From the NCBI RefSeq assembly GCF_000425745.1, contig NZ_AUEA01000017.1, forward strand, positions 1 to 64,000: DNA of 64,000 nucleotides. The letters are read 5' to 3'. Positions 15,428 to 24,051 of the stretch are shown here, piece by piece. The notes beneath the pieces are model-generated. The model had not been told where the DNA came from. It saw only the letters and a program-made list of their open reading frames with translations, and made no database searches. The stretch is from Pseudomonas cremoricolorata DSM 17059 = NBRC 16634. GTDB taxonomy: Bacteria; Pseudomonadota; Gammaproteobacteria; Pseudomonadales; Pseudomonadaceae. The number at the start of each line of letters is the position of its first letter. Position 1 is the first letter of the stretch. The position numbers and the translations under genes were made by a program.

Positions 15428-16846
15428 TTAGCCGGGGAGGCTTTTGAACGCCTCCAGCGCGCGCTTACGACTACTATCGAGACTGACTATGGGTTTGACG
15501 TAATTAGTTGTAGCAAACTCATTTGCCGATTTCACGGGCATGTGGATCGATTTCTTGTCCAGTTGTTCAAGTTCTGGAAGCCAATGGGCGATGAACCGGC
15601 CTTCTGGATCGAAACGTGTGGACTGCGTCACAGGATTGAAAATCCGAAAATAAGGTACCGAGTCAGTGCCTGTGGACGCGCTCCATTGCCAGCCGCCGTT
15701 GTTCGCCGCCAGGTCGCCGTCGATCAGGTGGCGCATGAAAAAGCGCTCGCCTTCGCGCCAGTCGATCAGCAGATTCTTGCTGAGGAACATCGCAACCACC
15801 ATGCGCAGGCGATTGTGCATCCATCCGGTGGCCAGCAGTTGTCGCATAGCGGCATCGATCAGCGGAAAACCGGTTCGGCCTTCTTGCCAGGCTTGCAGAT
15901 CCTTCGGCGCATTGCGCCAGGGCAGCTTCTCGGTGTGCGCGCGAAACGCGCGGTGCATCGATACCTGTGGGTAACCGACCAGAATGTGCTTGTAGAACTC
16001 GCGCCAGATCAGCTCGCCGATCCAGGTCTGCGCGCCGACACTGCCACTGTCGAATTCGCCACGGTTGCTCGACAGCGCCGCGTGCAGGCATTGCCTGGGT
16101 GAGACCACACCCGCAGCCAGGTACGCCGAAAGCTGGCTGGTGCCGGGGCGTGCGGGCAGGTCTCGGGCTACCTGGTAATCGTCGATGGCCTCGTCGACGA
16201 AACGTTGCAGGCGCGTCTGCGCTTCTTCTTCACCTGCGGGCCAGAGCTTGCGCAGGGTTTCCGGGGGCGTCTCGAAGCCCTCGATGTGCCGGGGGATGGC
16301 ATCGCTGCTGATCTTCAGCGGCGTCTGCGCCGCGACCTTGCCCGCCAACCCCGGCACACCAACGTGCAGGCGTTCCATGCAGACCTTCTTGAACTGACTG
16401 AAGACCTGGAAGTAGCCGCCGCTGCGGGTGAGGATGCTGCCAGGGCTGAAGAGCAATTGGTCGAGGTAGCTGTTGACGCCAATCTCGGCGGCCTCCAGCG
16501 CCTCGCGGGTGGCCTGGTCGCGGCGAGTTTCATTGACGCCGTAGTCGTCGTTCCAGTGCACCGCTTCGACCTGGTGCTTCTGGCACAGCTCAAGCACGGC
16601 CTGCGGCACGTCTTGCCAAGTGCGCGTGGTGCGCACCAGCAGGGGAATGTTCAACGCTTCGAGGGATTTGCGCAGATCGCGCAGGTTGCGCAGCCAGAAA
16701 TCCACCTTGCACGGCGCTTCGTCGTGCTCGAGCCATTGCTCGGGGCTGGCGATCCACAGGGCAAGGGTCGGTCCGCGCTGGCAGGCGGCGGTCAGGGCGG
16801 TATTGTCGGTGATGCGCAAATCGTTGCGCAGCCAGATCAATTGCAT
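15428..16846 (-). CDS. phrB: Deoxyribodipyrimidine photolyase
   Basis: 472 residues. The N-terminal alpha/beta antenna domain starts MQLIWLRNDLRITDNTAL. The C-terminal FAD domain carries WMHNRLRMVVAMFLSKNLLIDW, the NNGGWQWSAS stretch and TGTDSVPYFRIFNP, the class I CPD photolyase signature. It uses blue light to split cyclobutane pyrimidine dimers. It follows the MerR/LitR gene by 29 bp and precedes the SDR-like gene, so repair, regulator and the SDR are co-transcribed. Confidence 0.96.
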   Translation of the reverse strand: MQLIWLRNDLRITDNTALTAACQRGPTLALWIASPEQWLEHDEAPCKVDFWLRNLRDLRKSLEALNIPLLVRTTRTWQDVPQAVLELCQKHQVEAVHWNDDYGVNETRRDQATREALEAAEIGVNSYLDQLLFSPGSILTRSGGYFQVFSQFKKVCMERLHVGVPGLAGKVAAQTPLKISSDAIPRHIEGFETPPETLRKLWPAGEEEAQTRLQRFVDEAIDDYQVARDLPARPGTSQLSAYLAAGVVSPRQCLHAALSSNRGEFDSGSVGAQTWIGELIWREFYKHILVGYPQVSMHRAFRAHTEKLPWRNAPKDLQAWQEGRTGFPLIDAAMRQLLATGWMHNRLRMVVAMFLSKNLLIDWREGERFFMRHLIDGDLAANNGGWQWSASTGTDSVPYFRIFNPVTQSTRFDPEGRFIAHWLPELEQLDKKSIHMPVKSANEFATTNYVKPIVSLDSSRKRALEAFKSLPG

Positions 16847-16875
16847 GGCAGTTTTTCCGAAAGACAGATGAAAGG

Positions 16876-17748
16876 TCAGGCGGCGCGTAGACGCTGGAAC
16901 TGGCGCAGGGCTTCGTGCGCGCTGCTGAACAGGTGCAAGGCGGGCAGGTTGAGTGCCAGCAGTTCGGCCTCATGGATGCTGACCGCCAGCCCGCCCAGCA
17001 GAATCGGCGTTGGCGATTCGTGCAGGGCCTTGAGCAGGTTGGCGCGCTCGAACTGCGCACCCATGCACAGCACCACCGCAGTCGGGCGAAGCTGCGCCAC
17101 CGCAGGACGCAACTGTGCCAGGCCAATGGGCTGTTCGAGGACCACCACCGGCTGCCCACTGCTGCTCAGCAGCCAGGCGCACAGCCAGGCATCGGCGCTG
17201 AACGGCGCAGCTTCTTCCTGAACGATCAACACCGGCTGGCCTTCCAGCGACTGGTTGTCGTGGTAGACCCGCGCGCCCAGCTTGCTGCGCAGCCAGGTGA
17301 AGAAGAACACCTGCTCCAGGCGCGCGTTGAACTGGTTGCGCCAGCGCTCGGCAAGCTGCGCCAGCAGCGGCACCAGCAGGTGCTCACACAGGGTCACGGC
17401 AGGGTAGAGCGCCATGACCTGATTGAAGTGCTGGTCCAGCGCCCGCGACGACAACTGGGTGATGGCGTCGGTCAGTTGCTGGCAGCGCATCTGCCAATCA
17501 CCCTGCGGGGCAACGGTAGGTTGGCGTTCCAGCAGGTCGCGCACCTGGCCCACCGAGGCGCCGCGTGCCAGCCAGTGCAGGATGTCCTGCACCCGCAGGA
17601 CCTGATCCAGCGCATAAAGCCGGTGACCCTTGGCCGTCCGGTGCGGCGACAATAGCCCATGGCGGCGCTCCCAGGCACGTAGGGTGACCGGGTTGACCCC
17701 GGTGAGCCGGGCCACTTCACGGATGGGCAGCAACTGTTCAGATTGCAT
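16876..17748 (-). CDS. MerR-family light-responsive regulator, class II LitR type
   Basis: 290 residues from ATG 17748. The MerR helix-turn-helix is at 7-40 (PIREVARLTGVNPVTLRAWERRHGLL). The rest has the cobalamin-domain fold seen in CarH/LitR proteins, but the ligands are gone: the ExH/DxHxxG position reads EEAAPF and the W-x9-EH motif reads W136-x8-EQ. This fits class II LitR proteins of P. putida, which lack AdoB12 and work with a LOV photoreceptor (recalled, not checked). It overlaps the upstream DUF523 gene by 11 nt and precedes phrB. It probably autoregulates through the repeats at 18721-18748. Confidence 0.82.
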   Translation of the reverse strand: MQSEQLLPIREVARLTGVNPVTLRAWERRHGLLSPHRTAKGHRLYALDQVLRVQDILHWLARGASVGQVRDLLERQPTVAPQGDWQMRCQQLTDAITQLSSRALDQHFNQVMALYPAVTLCEHLLVPLLAQLAERWRNQFNARLEQVFFFTWLRSKLGARVYHDNQSLEGQPVLIVQEEAAPFSADAWLCAWLLSSSGQPVVVLEQPIGLAQLRPAVAQLRPTAVVLCMGAQFERANLLKALHESPTPILLGGLAVSIHEAELLALNLPALHLFSSAHEALRQFQRLRAA

Positions 17749-18706
17749 TGCGCAGCCCAAGTTTGGCGGGGTGGGGGTGCAGGTAGGCCTGTTGCATCAG
17801 GTAAGGGTCCGGGTGGTTGCGCAGATGGTGTTTGAACAAGGTCATCGGTACCACAAGCGGCACGCTGCCGCGGTGGTACTGCTCAATCAGTTGCTGAAGC
17901 TCCTGGCGGTCGTCGACATCCAGTGACTCGCGCAAATAGCCAGAGAGGTGTTGCAGTACGTTGCTGTGGGTGCCGCGGCTGGCGCAGCGGCGCAGGGCCT
18001 GCATCAGACGGCTGAAATAGCGTGCACCGATTTCGTTGGCATCGTCGTCACGCTTGAGCGTGCCCAGCAGCCGGCCTATATCGCGATAGGCCTGGGGGTT
18101 GTTGGCCATCAGCAGGTATTTGTAGCGCGAGTGAAAGGCGATCAGCGCGCCGCGGGTCAGGCCTTGCCCCATTACCTGCTGCCAGTCGACGTAGGCGTAC
18201 ACACGGCTGATGAAGTTTTCTCGCAGCACTGGATCGTGCAGACGGCCCTCTTCTTCCACCGGCAAATCCGGGCGCCGCGCGGTGAAGGCTTCGGCAAAGG
18301 CGCCGCGGCCGCCTTTGACTGCCGGGCGACCGCCGCTCTGATACACCTTGACCCGCTCCAGCCCGCAAGAGGGCGATTTCTGCATGAACACGTAGCCGCA
18401 GATATCGTGCAGCTGTTCGGCCATGAAGGCGCCGTAGTCGCGCAGGGGGATGGAGAAATCCTGCTCGGGGTCGCGGGTGCCGACCACCTGAGGGTGATCA
18501 GGGTCGCCGACCAGGCGAATAGGTTCGCGGGGGATGCCCAGGCCAATGGCGACCTCAGGGCATACCGATACCCAGTCGAAGTGCTCGTCGAACAATTCGT
18601 GGCACAGCGACGACTGTTTGTGACCGGCGTTGAAGCGCACGTTTTCGCCAATCAGGCAGGCGCTGATGCCGATGCGGAACTTGCCGGTGGTAGATGATCC
18701 AGTCAT
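17738..18706 (-). CDS. DUF523/DUF1722 protein (YbgA-like), photolyase-operon member
   Basis: 322 residues. The start was moved to 18706 because TTTGGAGG lies at good distance. The N-terminal DUF523 domain holds SACLIGENVRF and a KSPSCGLERVKVY cysteine motif. The C-terminal DUF1722 domain has RYKYLLMANNPQAYRDIGRLLG and YRGSVPLVVPMTLFKHHL-type segments; the last about 120 residues resemble YbgA. The biochemical role is unknown. It heads the minus-strand operon with litR, phrB and the SDR-like gene, a grouping repeated in many light- or UV-responsive loci. Confidence 0.85.
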   Translation of the reverse strand: MTGSSTTGKFRIGISACLIGENVRFNAGHKQSSLCHELFDEHFDWVSVCPEVAIGLGIPREPIRLVGDPDHPQVVGTRDPEQDFSIPLRDYGAFMAEQLHDICGYVFMQKSPSCGLERVKVYQSGGRPAVKGGRGAFAEAFTARRPDLPVEEEGRLHDPVLRENFISRVYAYVDWQQVMGQGLTRGALIAFHSRYKYLLMANNPQAYRDIGRLLGTLKRDDDANEIGARYFSRLMQALRRCASRGTHSNVLQHLSGYLRESLDVDDRQELQQLIEQYHRGSVPLVVPMTLFKHHLRNHPDPYLMQQAYLHPHPAKLGLRNAI

Positions 18707-18720
18707 CGCAGCCTCCAAAT

Positions 18721-18748
18721 CTTGTACAAGGTTAAAATCTTATACAAG
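18721..18748 (-). promoter_or_regulatory. Putative LitR operator/promoter repeats of the photolyase operon
   Basis: Two 10-bp arms, CTTGTACAAG (18721-18730) and CTTATACAAG (18739-18748), are separated by an AT-rich 8-bp spacer. Each arm is itself palindromic or nearly so. The element sits 14 bp upstream of the DUF523/DUF1722 start codon. The regulator encoded in the operon is MerR-type, which binds such dyads. A similar element precedes the renalase gene. Confidence 0.55.
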
Positions 18749-18798
18749 TAATACCGGCAAAACGACGAACTCGTTCAATAAAATTCGCCGCGGACCGA

Positions 18799-19785
18799 TC
18801 AGTCGAGGTGGCTCAGCAGGCGCTTGGCCGCATCCTGGCCGCTCAGCCAGGCGCCTTCCACACGCCCGGACAGGCACCAGTCGCCACAGGCGTACAGGCC
18901 TTGGTCAGGGTCGGCCAAAGAACCCCATTCGTGGTTGCCGGCCGGGCGCGCGTAGAGCCAGCGGTGAGCCAGCGAGAAGGTCGCGGCAGGGACCACGCAG
19001 CCGACCAGCTCGGCGAATTCGCCCCATAGCTGTTCGATGACCTGCTCCTTGGGCAGGTCGATGTGCTGGCGGCTCCAGTCCGAGGTGGCGTGCAGTACCC
19101 AGGTGTCCAGGTGCTCGTCACGGCCGGGCTTGCTGCGGTTGCGGGCCAGCCAGTCGAGCGGGTTGTCCTGCACGAAGCAGCCTTGCATCGGCGTCTGCAA
19201 TGGCTCGGCGAAGCCCAGCGCGACGGCCCAGGTTGGCTCCATCTGCACGCCGGCCGCGATGCCTGCAAGTTTCGGTGCCCAGGCCAGCAACGGCGTGGCC
19301 TGCGGCGCCGGAACCGCGATCACCACGCGGCTGAAGGGGCCGTGATTGCAGCCATCGGCATCCTGCAGGTGCCAGTATTGCTGGCCACGGAACACCTCGG
19401 TGATGCGGCAGCCGAAGCTGACCGTGAGGTCGCCGAGCATGCCGCGGGTGATGGCGCTCATGCGCGGGATGCCGACCCAGCGGGTCTGTTCGTCCGGGGA
19501 GGGGGTGAGTACGCCGTCACGGTAGTTGTACAGCTGCGGCTTCCAGGCCTGCACCGAGCCTTCATCGAGCCAGTGGCGCACTTGTTCGACGAAGCGCCGG
19601 TCGCGGGCGGTGAAATACTGCGCGCCGAGGTCCAGCGCGCCGGCATCGCTGCGCTTGCTGGCCATGCGTCCACCGCTGCCGCGGCCCTTGTCGAAGACTT
19701 GCACGGTCTGGCCCGCGGCCTGCAGCGCCTGAGCGGCTGACAGGCCGGCGATACCGGCACCGATGATGGCAATAGGTACTGTCAT
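18799..19785 (-). CDS. Bacterial renalase (FAD-dependent dihydro-NAD(P) isomer oxidase)
   Basis: 328 residues. The start at 19785 has GAGG 7 nt upstream. The FAD dinucleotide fold is AIIGAGIAGLSAAQAL (6-21). The chain then follows the Pseudomonas renalase of known structure closely (KGRGSGGRMASKRSDAGALDLGAQYFTARD, split over residues 33-62; RWLYARPAG; CGDWCLSGRVEGAWLSG). Renalase clears 2- and 6-dihydro-NAD(P) isomers by oxidising them to NAD(P)+ with O2. It is a single minus-strand gene with its own upstream repeat element resembling that of the photolyase operon, so it may share that control. Confidence 0.85.
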   Translation of the reverse strand: MTVPIAIIGAGIAGLSAAQALQAAGQTVQVFDKGRGSGGRMASKRSDAGALDLGAQYFTARDRRFVEQVRHWLDEGSVQAWKPQLYNYRDGVLTPSPDEQTRWVGIPRMSAITRGMLGDLTVSFGCRITEVFRGQQYWHLQDADGCNHGPFSRVVIAVPAPQATPLLAWAPKLAGIAAGVQMEPTWAVALGFAEPLQTPMQGCFVQDNPLDWLARNRSKPGRDEHLDTWVLHATSDWSRQHIDLPKEQVIEQLWGEFAELVGCVVPAATFSLAHRWLYARPAGNHEWGSLADPDQGLYACGDWCLSGRVEGAWLSGQDAAKRLLSHLD

Positions 19786-19834
19786 GTTGGCCTCGTTGCA
19801 GCATGCTTTCAGGCAGCCTACGCCGCTGGACAAA

Positions 19835-19869
19835 CCTGTACAATGCAAAACTTGTGTATAAGGTTATAC
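19835..19869 (-). promoter_or_regulatory. Putative LitR-type operator upstream of renalase
   Basis: CCTGTACAAT (19835-19844), 8 bp, then TGTGTATAAG (19853-19862) repeats the arm and spacer plan of the element at 18721-18748. It overlaps a palindrome GTATAA-GG-TTATAC at 19856-19869. The region also lies upstream of the divergent epimerase gene and could serve both. Confidence 0.45.
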
Positions 19870-19973
19870 CGCCAGGTCCATGGTTTGGCCTATGTTTATC
19901 CGAGAGCGTTTGCGTTGAAAAAGTGCCATGGTCGTAAAAATAGACCACAGCCAAAGACCGCGAGGACACAGCC

Positions 19974-20879
19974 ATGCATATCTTGCTGACCGGTGGTACA
20001 GGCCTGATAGGTCGCCAGCTCTGCCACCTTTGGAGTTATCGAGGGCATCGTGTCACGGTCTGGAGTCGATCTCCTGAAACCGTGGCAGAACGTTGCGGCC
20101 CGGGTGTGCGGGGTATTGCCCGGCTGGATCAGCTGGCAGCGGATGAGGTGGTCGACGCGGTGGTCAACCTGGCGGGGGCACCCATCGCCGACCGTCCTTG
20201 GACCAGCGCGCGCCGGGCACTGCTGTGGGCCAGCCGCATCACCCTCACCGAACAACTGCTGAGCTGGCTGGAGCAACGCCGCCAGCGCCCCAGTGTGCTG
20301 CTCTCAGGCTCAGCGGTGGGCTGGTATGGCGATGGCGGTGAGCGCGAACTGAACGAGGACTCGCCGCCGGTCAAGGAAGATTTCGCCAGCCAGCTGTGCA
20401 TCGCCTGGGAAGAGACGGCGCTGCGTGCAGAACCATTAGGCCTGCGTGTGGTGCTGGTGCGCACCGGTCTGGTGCTGTCCGCCGAGGGCGGGTTGCTGGC
20501 GCGCCTGCGCGTGCCGTTCAAGCTGGGCCTGGGCGGGCCGATTGGCAATGGCCGGCAGTGGATGCCGTGGATTCACATTGCCGACCAGGTGGCGCTGATC
20601 GATTTCCTGCTGCAAAACCCCGAGGCACGTGGTCCGTATAATGCCTGCGCCCCGCAACCGGTGCGCAACCGCGAATTCAGCCAACAACTGGGGCGGGTGC
20701 TGCACCGTCCGGCGTTCATGCCGCTGCCGGCGCTGGTGCTCAAAGCCTTGCTGGGCGAGCTGTCCGGGTTGCTGTTGGGCGGTCAGCGGGCACGCCCGGC
20801 GCGGCTGCTGGACGCCGGTTTCACCTTCCGTTTCAACGATCTGCAATCGGCGCTGGACGATCTGTCCAGCGCTCTCTGA
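19974..20879 (+). CDS. TIGR01777-family NAD(P)-binding epimerase (YfcH-like)
   Basis: 301 residues. An extended SDR with N-terminal TGGTGLIGRQL (residues 6-16), the VNLAGAPIADRPW motif typical of TIGR01777 proteins, and a C-terminal DUF1731-like segment ending RPARLLDAGFTFRFNDLQSALDDL. The substrate is unknown. It is 13 bp upstream of hemH and surely co-transcribed with it. Divergent from renalase across a 188-bp gap that holds the repeat element. Confidence 0.9.
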   Translation: MHILLTGGTGLIGRQLCHLWSYRGHRVTVWSRSPETVAERCGPGVRGIARLDQLAADEVVDAVVNLAGAPIADRPWTSARRALLWASRITLTEQLLSWLEQRRQRPSVLLSGSAVGWYGDGGERELNEDSPPVKEDFASQLCIAWEETALRAEPLGLRVVLVRTGLVLSAEGGLLARLRVPFKLGLGGPIGNGRQWMPWIHIADQVALIDFLLQNPEARGPYNACAPQPVRNREFSQQLGRVLHRPAFMPLPALVLKALLGELSGLLLGGQRARPARLLDAGFTFRFNDLQSALDDLSSAL

Positions 20880-20892
20880 CATAGGATGCTGC

Positions 20893-21909
20893 ATGACCGA
20901 TCACGCCCTGCTGCTGGTCAACCTGGGCTCGCCGGCCTCCACTTCGGTGGCCGATGTGCGCAGTTACCTCAACCAGTTCCTCATGGACCCTTACGTGGTC
21001 GACCTGCCGTGGCCGCTGCGCCGGCTGTTGGTGTCGCTGATTCTGATCAAGCGTCCGGAGCAGTCGGCCCATGCCTACTCATCGATCTGGTGGGATGACG
21101 GCTCACCGCTGATCGTGCTGACCCGTCGCTTGCAGGCGGCGATCACGCCTTACTGGCCCCATGGCCCGGTGGAAATCGCCATGCGCTATGGCCAGCCCGC
21201 CTTGCCCGAAGTGCTGTCGCGCCTGGCTGCCCAGGGCGTGCGCCAGGTGACACTGGCGCCGCTGTACCCGCAGTTTGCCGACAGCACCGTGACCACCGTG
21301 GTCGAGCAGGCCCGGCAGACCATCGCCGAACACCGACTGGCGCTGCAGATGCGCGTGCTTGCACCGTTCTATGACGATCCGAGCTACATCGACGCATTGG
21401 CCAACAGCGCCCGGCCGCACCTCGAACAAGGCTATGACCATCTGCTGCTGAGCTTCCACGGCCTACCTGAGCGGCATATCAGGAAGCTGTTGCCCAAGGG
21501 CAGCGGGCATGACCTGCGTGCGGCGCAGTGCTGCGCAGGCGCCAGTGCCGAGGTGCGTGCGGTGTGCTATCGCGGGCAGTGCCAGGCCACGGCCAAGGCC
21601 TTCGCTCAGCGCCTGGGCATTGCCGACGGAAAATGGTCGGTGTCGTTCCAGTCGCGGCTGGGCCGAGACAAATGGATCGAGCCCTACACCGAAAATCGTC
21701 TTGAGGAACTGGCCAGGGCGGGGGTGAAGAAGCTGCTGGTGATGTGCCCGGCGTTCGTCGCCGACTGCATCGAGACGCTCGAAGAAATCGGCATGCGCGG
21801 CAGCGAGCAGTTCATCGAGGCGGGCGGTGAGGAACTGGTGCTGGTGCCGTGCCTGAACGATGACCCGCACTGGGCCGAGGTGCTGGCAAGGCTCTGCGAG
21901 CGCGCCTGA
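20893..21909 (+). CDS. hemH: Ferrochelatase
   Basis: 338 residues from MTDHALLLVNLGSPAS. Family segments include SFHGLPERHI with the metal/proton-acceptor His, and the later SFQSRLGRDKWIEPYT and CPAFVADCIETLEEI with the conserved Glu. It inserts Fe2+ into protoporphyrin IX, the last heme step. The conserved ECxxC-like cysteine region CCAGASAEVRAVCYRGQC may hold an iron-sulfur centre. An in-frame extension over the upstream gene was rejected. A strong stem-loop follows. Confidence 0.96.
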   Translation: MTDHALLLVNLGSPASTSVADVRSYLNQFLMDPYVVDLPWPLRRLLVSLILIKRPEQSAHAYSSIWWDDGSPLIVLTRRLQAAITPYWPHGPVEIAMRYGQPALPEVLSRLAAQGVRQVTLAPLYPQFADSTVTTVVEQARQTIAEHRLALQMRVLAPFYDDPSYIDALANSARPHLEQGYDHLLLSFHGLPERHIRKLLPKGSGHDLRAAQCCAGASAEVRAVCYRGQCQATAKAFAQRLGIADGKWSVSFQSRLGRDKWIEPYTENRLEELARAGVKKLLVMCPAFVADCIETLEEIGMRGSEQFIEAGGEELVLVPCLNDDPHWAEVLARLCERA

Positions 21910-21914
21910 GCCCT

Positions 21915-21953
21915 GAAAACGACGAACCGGCCATTGGCCGGTTCGTCGTTTTC
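21915..21953. terminator. Bidirectional terminator between hemH and uraA
   Basis: A 19-bp perfect stem (GAAAACGACGAACCGGCCA and its complement) with A-runs on one side and T-runs on the other, between convergent genes. Confidence 0.9.
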
Positions 21954-21970
21954 AACTGAGCGAAGCGTAA

Positions 21971-23245
21971 TTACGGCAACTGATCGTCGAGCTTGTTGTT
22001 TTTCCAGCCGTCGTTGCCAGGCAGGATCAGGTTCAAGGCGATCGCCACCACCGCGCACAGCGCAATGCCCTTCAGGCCCCAGTCGTCCGGGCCGTCGCCG
22101 CTGCCGATCAGCACGCCGCCGATGCCGAACACCAGGGTCACCGAGACGATCACCAGGTTGCGTGCCTCGGCCAGGTCGATGCGGTGGCGAATCAGGGTGT
22201 TCATGCCCACCGCCGCGATCGAGCCGAACAGCAGGCAGAGAATCCCGCCCATCACCGGCACCGGAATGCTTTGCAGCAAGGCCCCGAACTTGCCGATGAA
22301 GGCCAGGGTGATGGCGAACACCGCCGCCCAGGTCATGATCTTCGGGTTGTAGTTCTTGGTCAGCATCACCGCGCCGGTGACTTCGGCGTAAGTGGTGTTG
22401 GGCGGGCCGCCGAACAGGCCGGCAGCCGTGGTCGCCAGGCCGTCGCCGAGCAGGGTGCGGTGCAGACCGGGCTTTTTCAGGTAGTCGCGACCGGTCACGC
22501 TGCCCACGGCGATGACGCCACCGATGTGTTCGATGGCCGGTGCCAGGGCGACCGGCACGATGAACAGGATGGCCTGCCAGTTGAACGCCGGGGCGGTGAA
22601 GTTGGGCAGTTCCAGCCAGGGAGCGGCGGCGATCTTCGCGGTGTCGACCACGCCGAAGGCGAACGCCAGGGCAAAGCCCACCAGCACCCCGGAAATGATC
22701 GGCACCAGGCGGAACATGCCCTTGCCGAACACGGCGACCAGCAGCGTGGTGAGCAGGGCCGGCATGGAGATCAGCATGGCGGTCTGGTATGGCATCAGCG
22801 CCGAACCGTCACCAGCCTTGCCCATCGCCATGTTGGCGGCAATCGGCGCCATCGCCAGGCCGATGGAGATGATCACCGGACCGATCACCACCGGCGGCAG
22901 CAGGCGGTCGATGAAGCCGGTGCCTTTGATCTTCACCATCATGCCCATGAAGGTGTAGACGAAGCCTGCGGCCATCACCCCGCCCATGGTTTCGGCCAGG
23001 CCGAACTGCCCCTTGGCGAGGATGATCGGGGTGATGAACGCGAAGCTCGAGGCCAGGAACACCGGCACCTGACGGCCGGTCACCAGTTGGAACAACAAGG
23101 TGCCCAAGCCCGCGGTGAACAGCGCGACATTGGGGTCCAGGCCAGTGATCAGCGGCATTAGCACGAGCGCGCCGAAGGCCACGAAGAGCATCTGCGCGCC
23201 GGAAACGACCTGGCGCCAGAGCGGGTCGTTGAAGCCGTCCTGCAT
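21971..23245 (-). CDS. uraA: Uracil permease
   Basis: 424 residues, NCS2 (nucleobase:cation symporter-2) family with about 12-14 membrane segments. Visible signatures are TGLDPNVALFTAGLGTLLF, the conserved Q/E region VALAPAIEHIGGVIAVG with the proton-linked Glu, and GLFGGPPNTTYAEVTGAV, the NCS2 motif. It imports uracil with protons. Two base pairs after upp, the enzyme that traps uracil as UMP, so the pair is an operon for uracil salvage. Confidence 0.95.
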   Translation of the reverse strand: MQDGFNDPLWRQVVSGAQMLFVAFGALVLMPLITGLDPNVALFTAGLGTLLFQLVTGRQVPVFLASSFAFITPIILAKGQFGLAETMGGVMAAGFVYTFMGMMVKIKGTGFIDRLLPPVVIGPVIISIGLAMAPIAANMAMGKAGDGSALMPYQTAMLISMPALLTTLLVAVFGKGMFRLVPIISGVLVGFALAFAFGVVDTAKIAAAPWLELPNFTAPAFNWQAILFIVPVALAPAIEHIGGVIAVGSVTGRDYLKKPGLHRTLLGDGLATTAAGLFGGPPNTTYAEVTGAVMLTKNYNPKIMTWAAVFAITLAFIGKFGALLQSIPVPVMGGILCLLFGSIAAVGMNTLIRHRIDLAEARNLVIVSVTLVFGIGGVLIGSGDGPDDWGLKGIALCAVVAIALNLILPGNDGWKNNKLDDQLP

Positions 23246-23247
23246 GC

Positions 23248-23886
23248 TCAGGCGTCCTTCTGCTTGGTGCCGAAGATCTTGTCGCCGGCATCGCCCAGGC
23301 CCGGCACGATGTAGCTGTCTTCGTTCAAACCTTCGTCGATGGAGGCGGTGAAGATGCGCACGTCCGGGTGGGCTTTTTCCACCACCGCGATGCCTTCAGG
23401 CGCGGCCACCAGGACCATGGCGCGGATGTCACGGCACCCGGCGCGTTTGAGCAGGTCGATGGTGGCGACCATGGAGTTGCCGGTGGCCAGCATCGGGTCG
23501 ATGATCAGCGCCAGGCGCTGGTTGATTTCCGGTGCCAGCTTTTCCAGGTAGGTGTGCGCTTCGAGGGTCTCTTCGTTGCGCGCAACGCCCACGGCGCTGA
23601 CCTTGGCGCCCGGAATCAGGCTGAGCACACCGTCGAGCATGCCGATACCGGCGCGCAGGATCGGCACCACGGTGATCTTCTTGCCGGCGATCTTCTCGAC
23701 CGGCACCTTGCCGCACCAGCCGTCGATTTCATAGGTTTCCAGGGCCAGGTCCTGGGTGGCTTCGTAGGTCAGCAGCGCGCCGATTTCCTGGGCCAGTTCG
23801 CGAAAATTCTTGGTGCTGATATCGGCACGGCGCATCAGACCGAGCTTGTGACGGATCAGCGGATGGCGGATTTCACGCGTGGGCAT
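23248..23886 (-). CDS. upp: Uracil phosphoribosyltransferase
   Basis: 212 residues from MPTREIRHPLIRHKLGLMR. The PRPP loop is MLATGNSMVATIDLLKRAG and the C-terminus carries YIVPGLGDAGDKIFGTK. It converts uracil and PRPP to UMP. The start was chosen because the preceding in-frame residues are unlike the family. It heads the upp-uraA operon and is divergent from hpt across 165 bp. Confidence 0.97.
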   Translation of the reverse strand: MPTREIRHPLIRHKLGLMRRADISTKNFRELAQEIGALLTYEATQDLALETYEIDGWCGKVPVEKIAGKKITVVPILRAGIGMLDGVLSLIPGAKVSAVGVARNEETLEAHTYLEKLAPEINQRLALIIDPMLATGNSMVATIDLLKRAGCRDIRAMVLVAAPEGIAVVEKAHPDVRIFTASIDEGLNEDSYIVPGLGDAGDKIFGTKQKDA

Positions 23887-24051
23887 ATAAAGAGGGCTCC
23901 GGAAGGCGGGCAAAAAAACCGCGCTAGATTAATCGATTCGGTTCGGCATGTCGTGCGGTCATTCAGCACGTTAGTGCATATTCGCTTGATCTGCGGGGAA
24001 CGGATGCGTACCTTTGCCCGCTTTTCCATTTCCCAGCCCCTGGAGCGCGCC

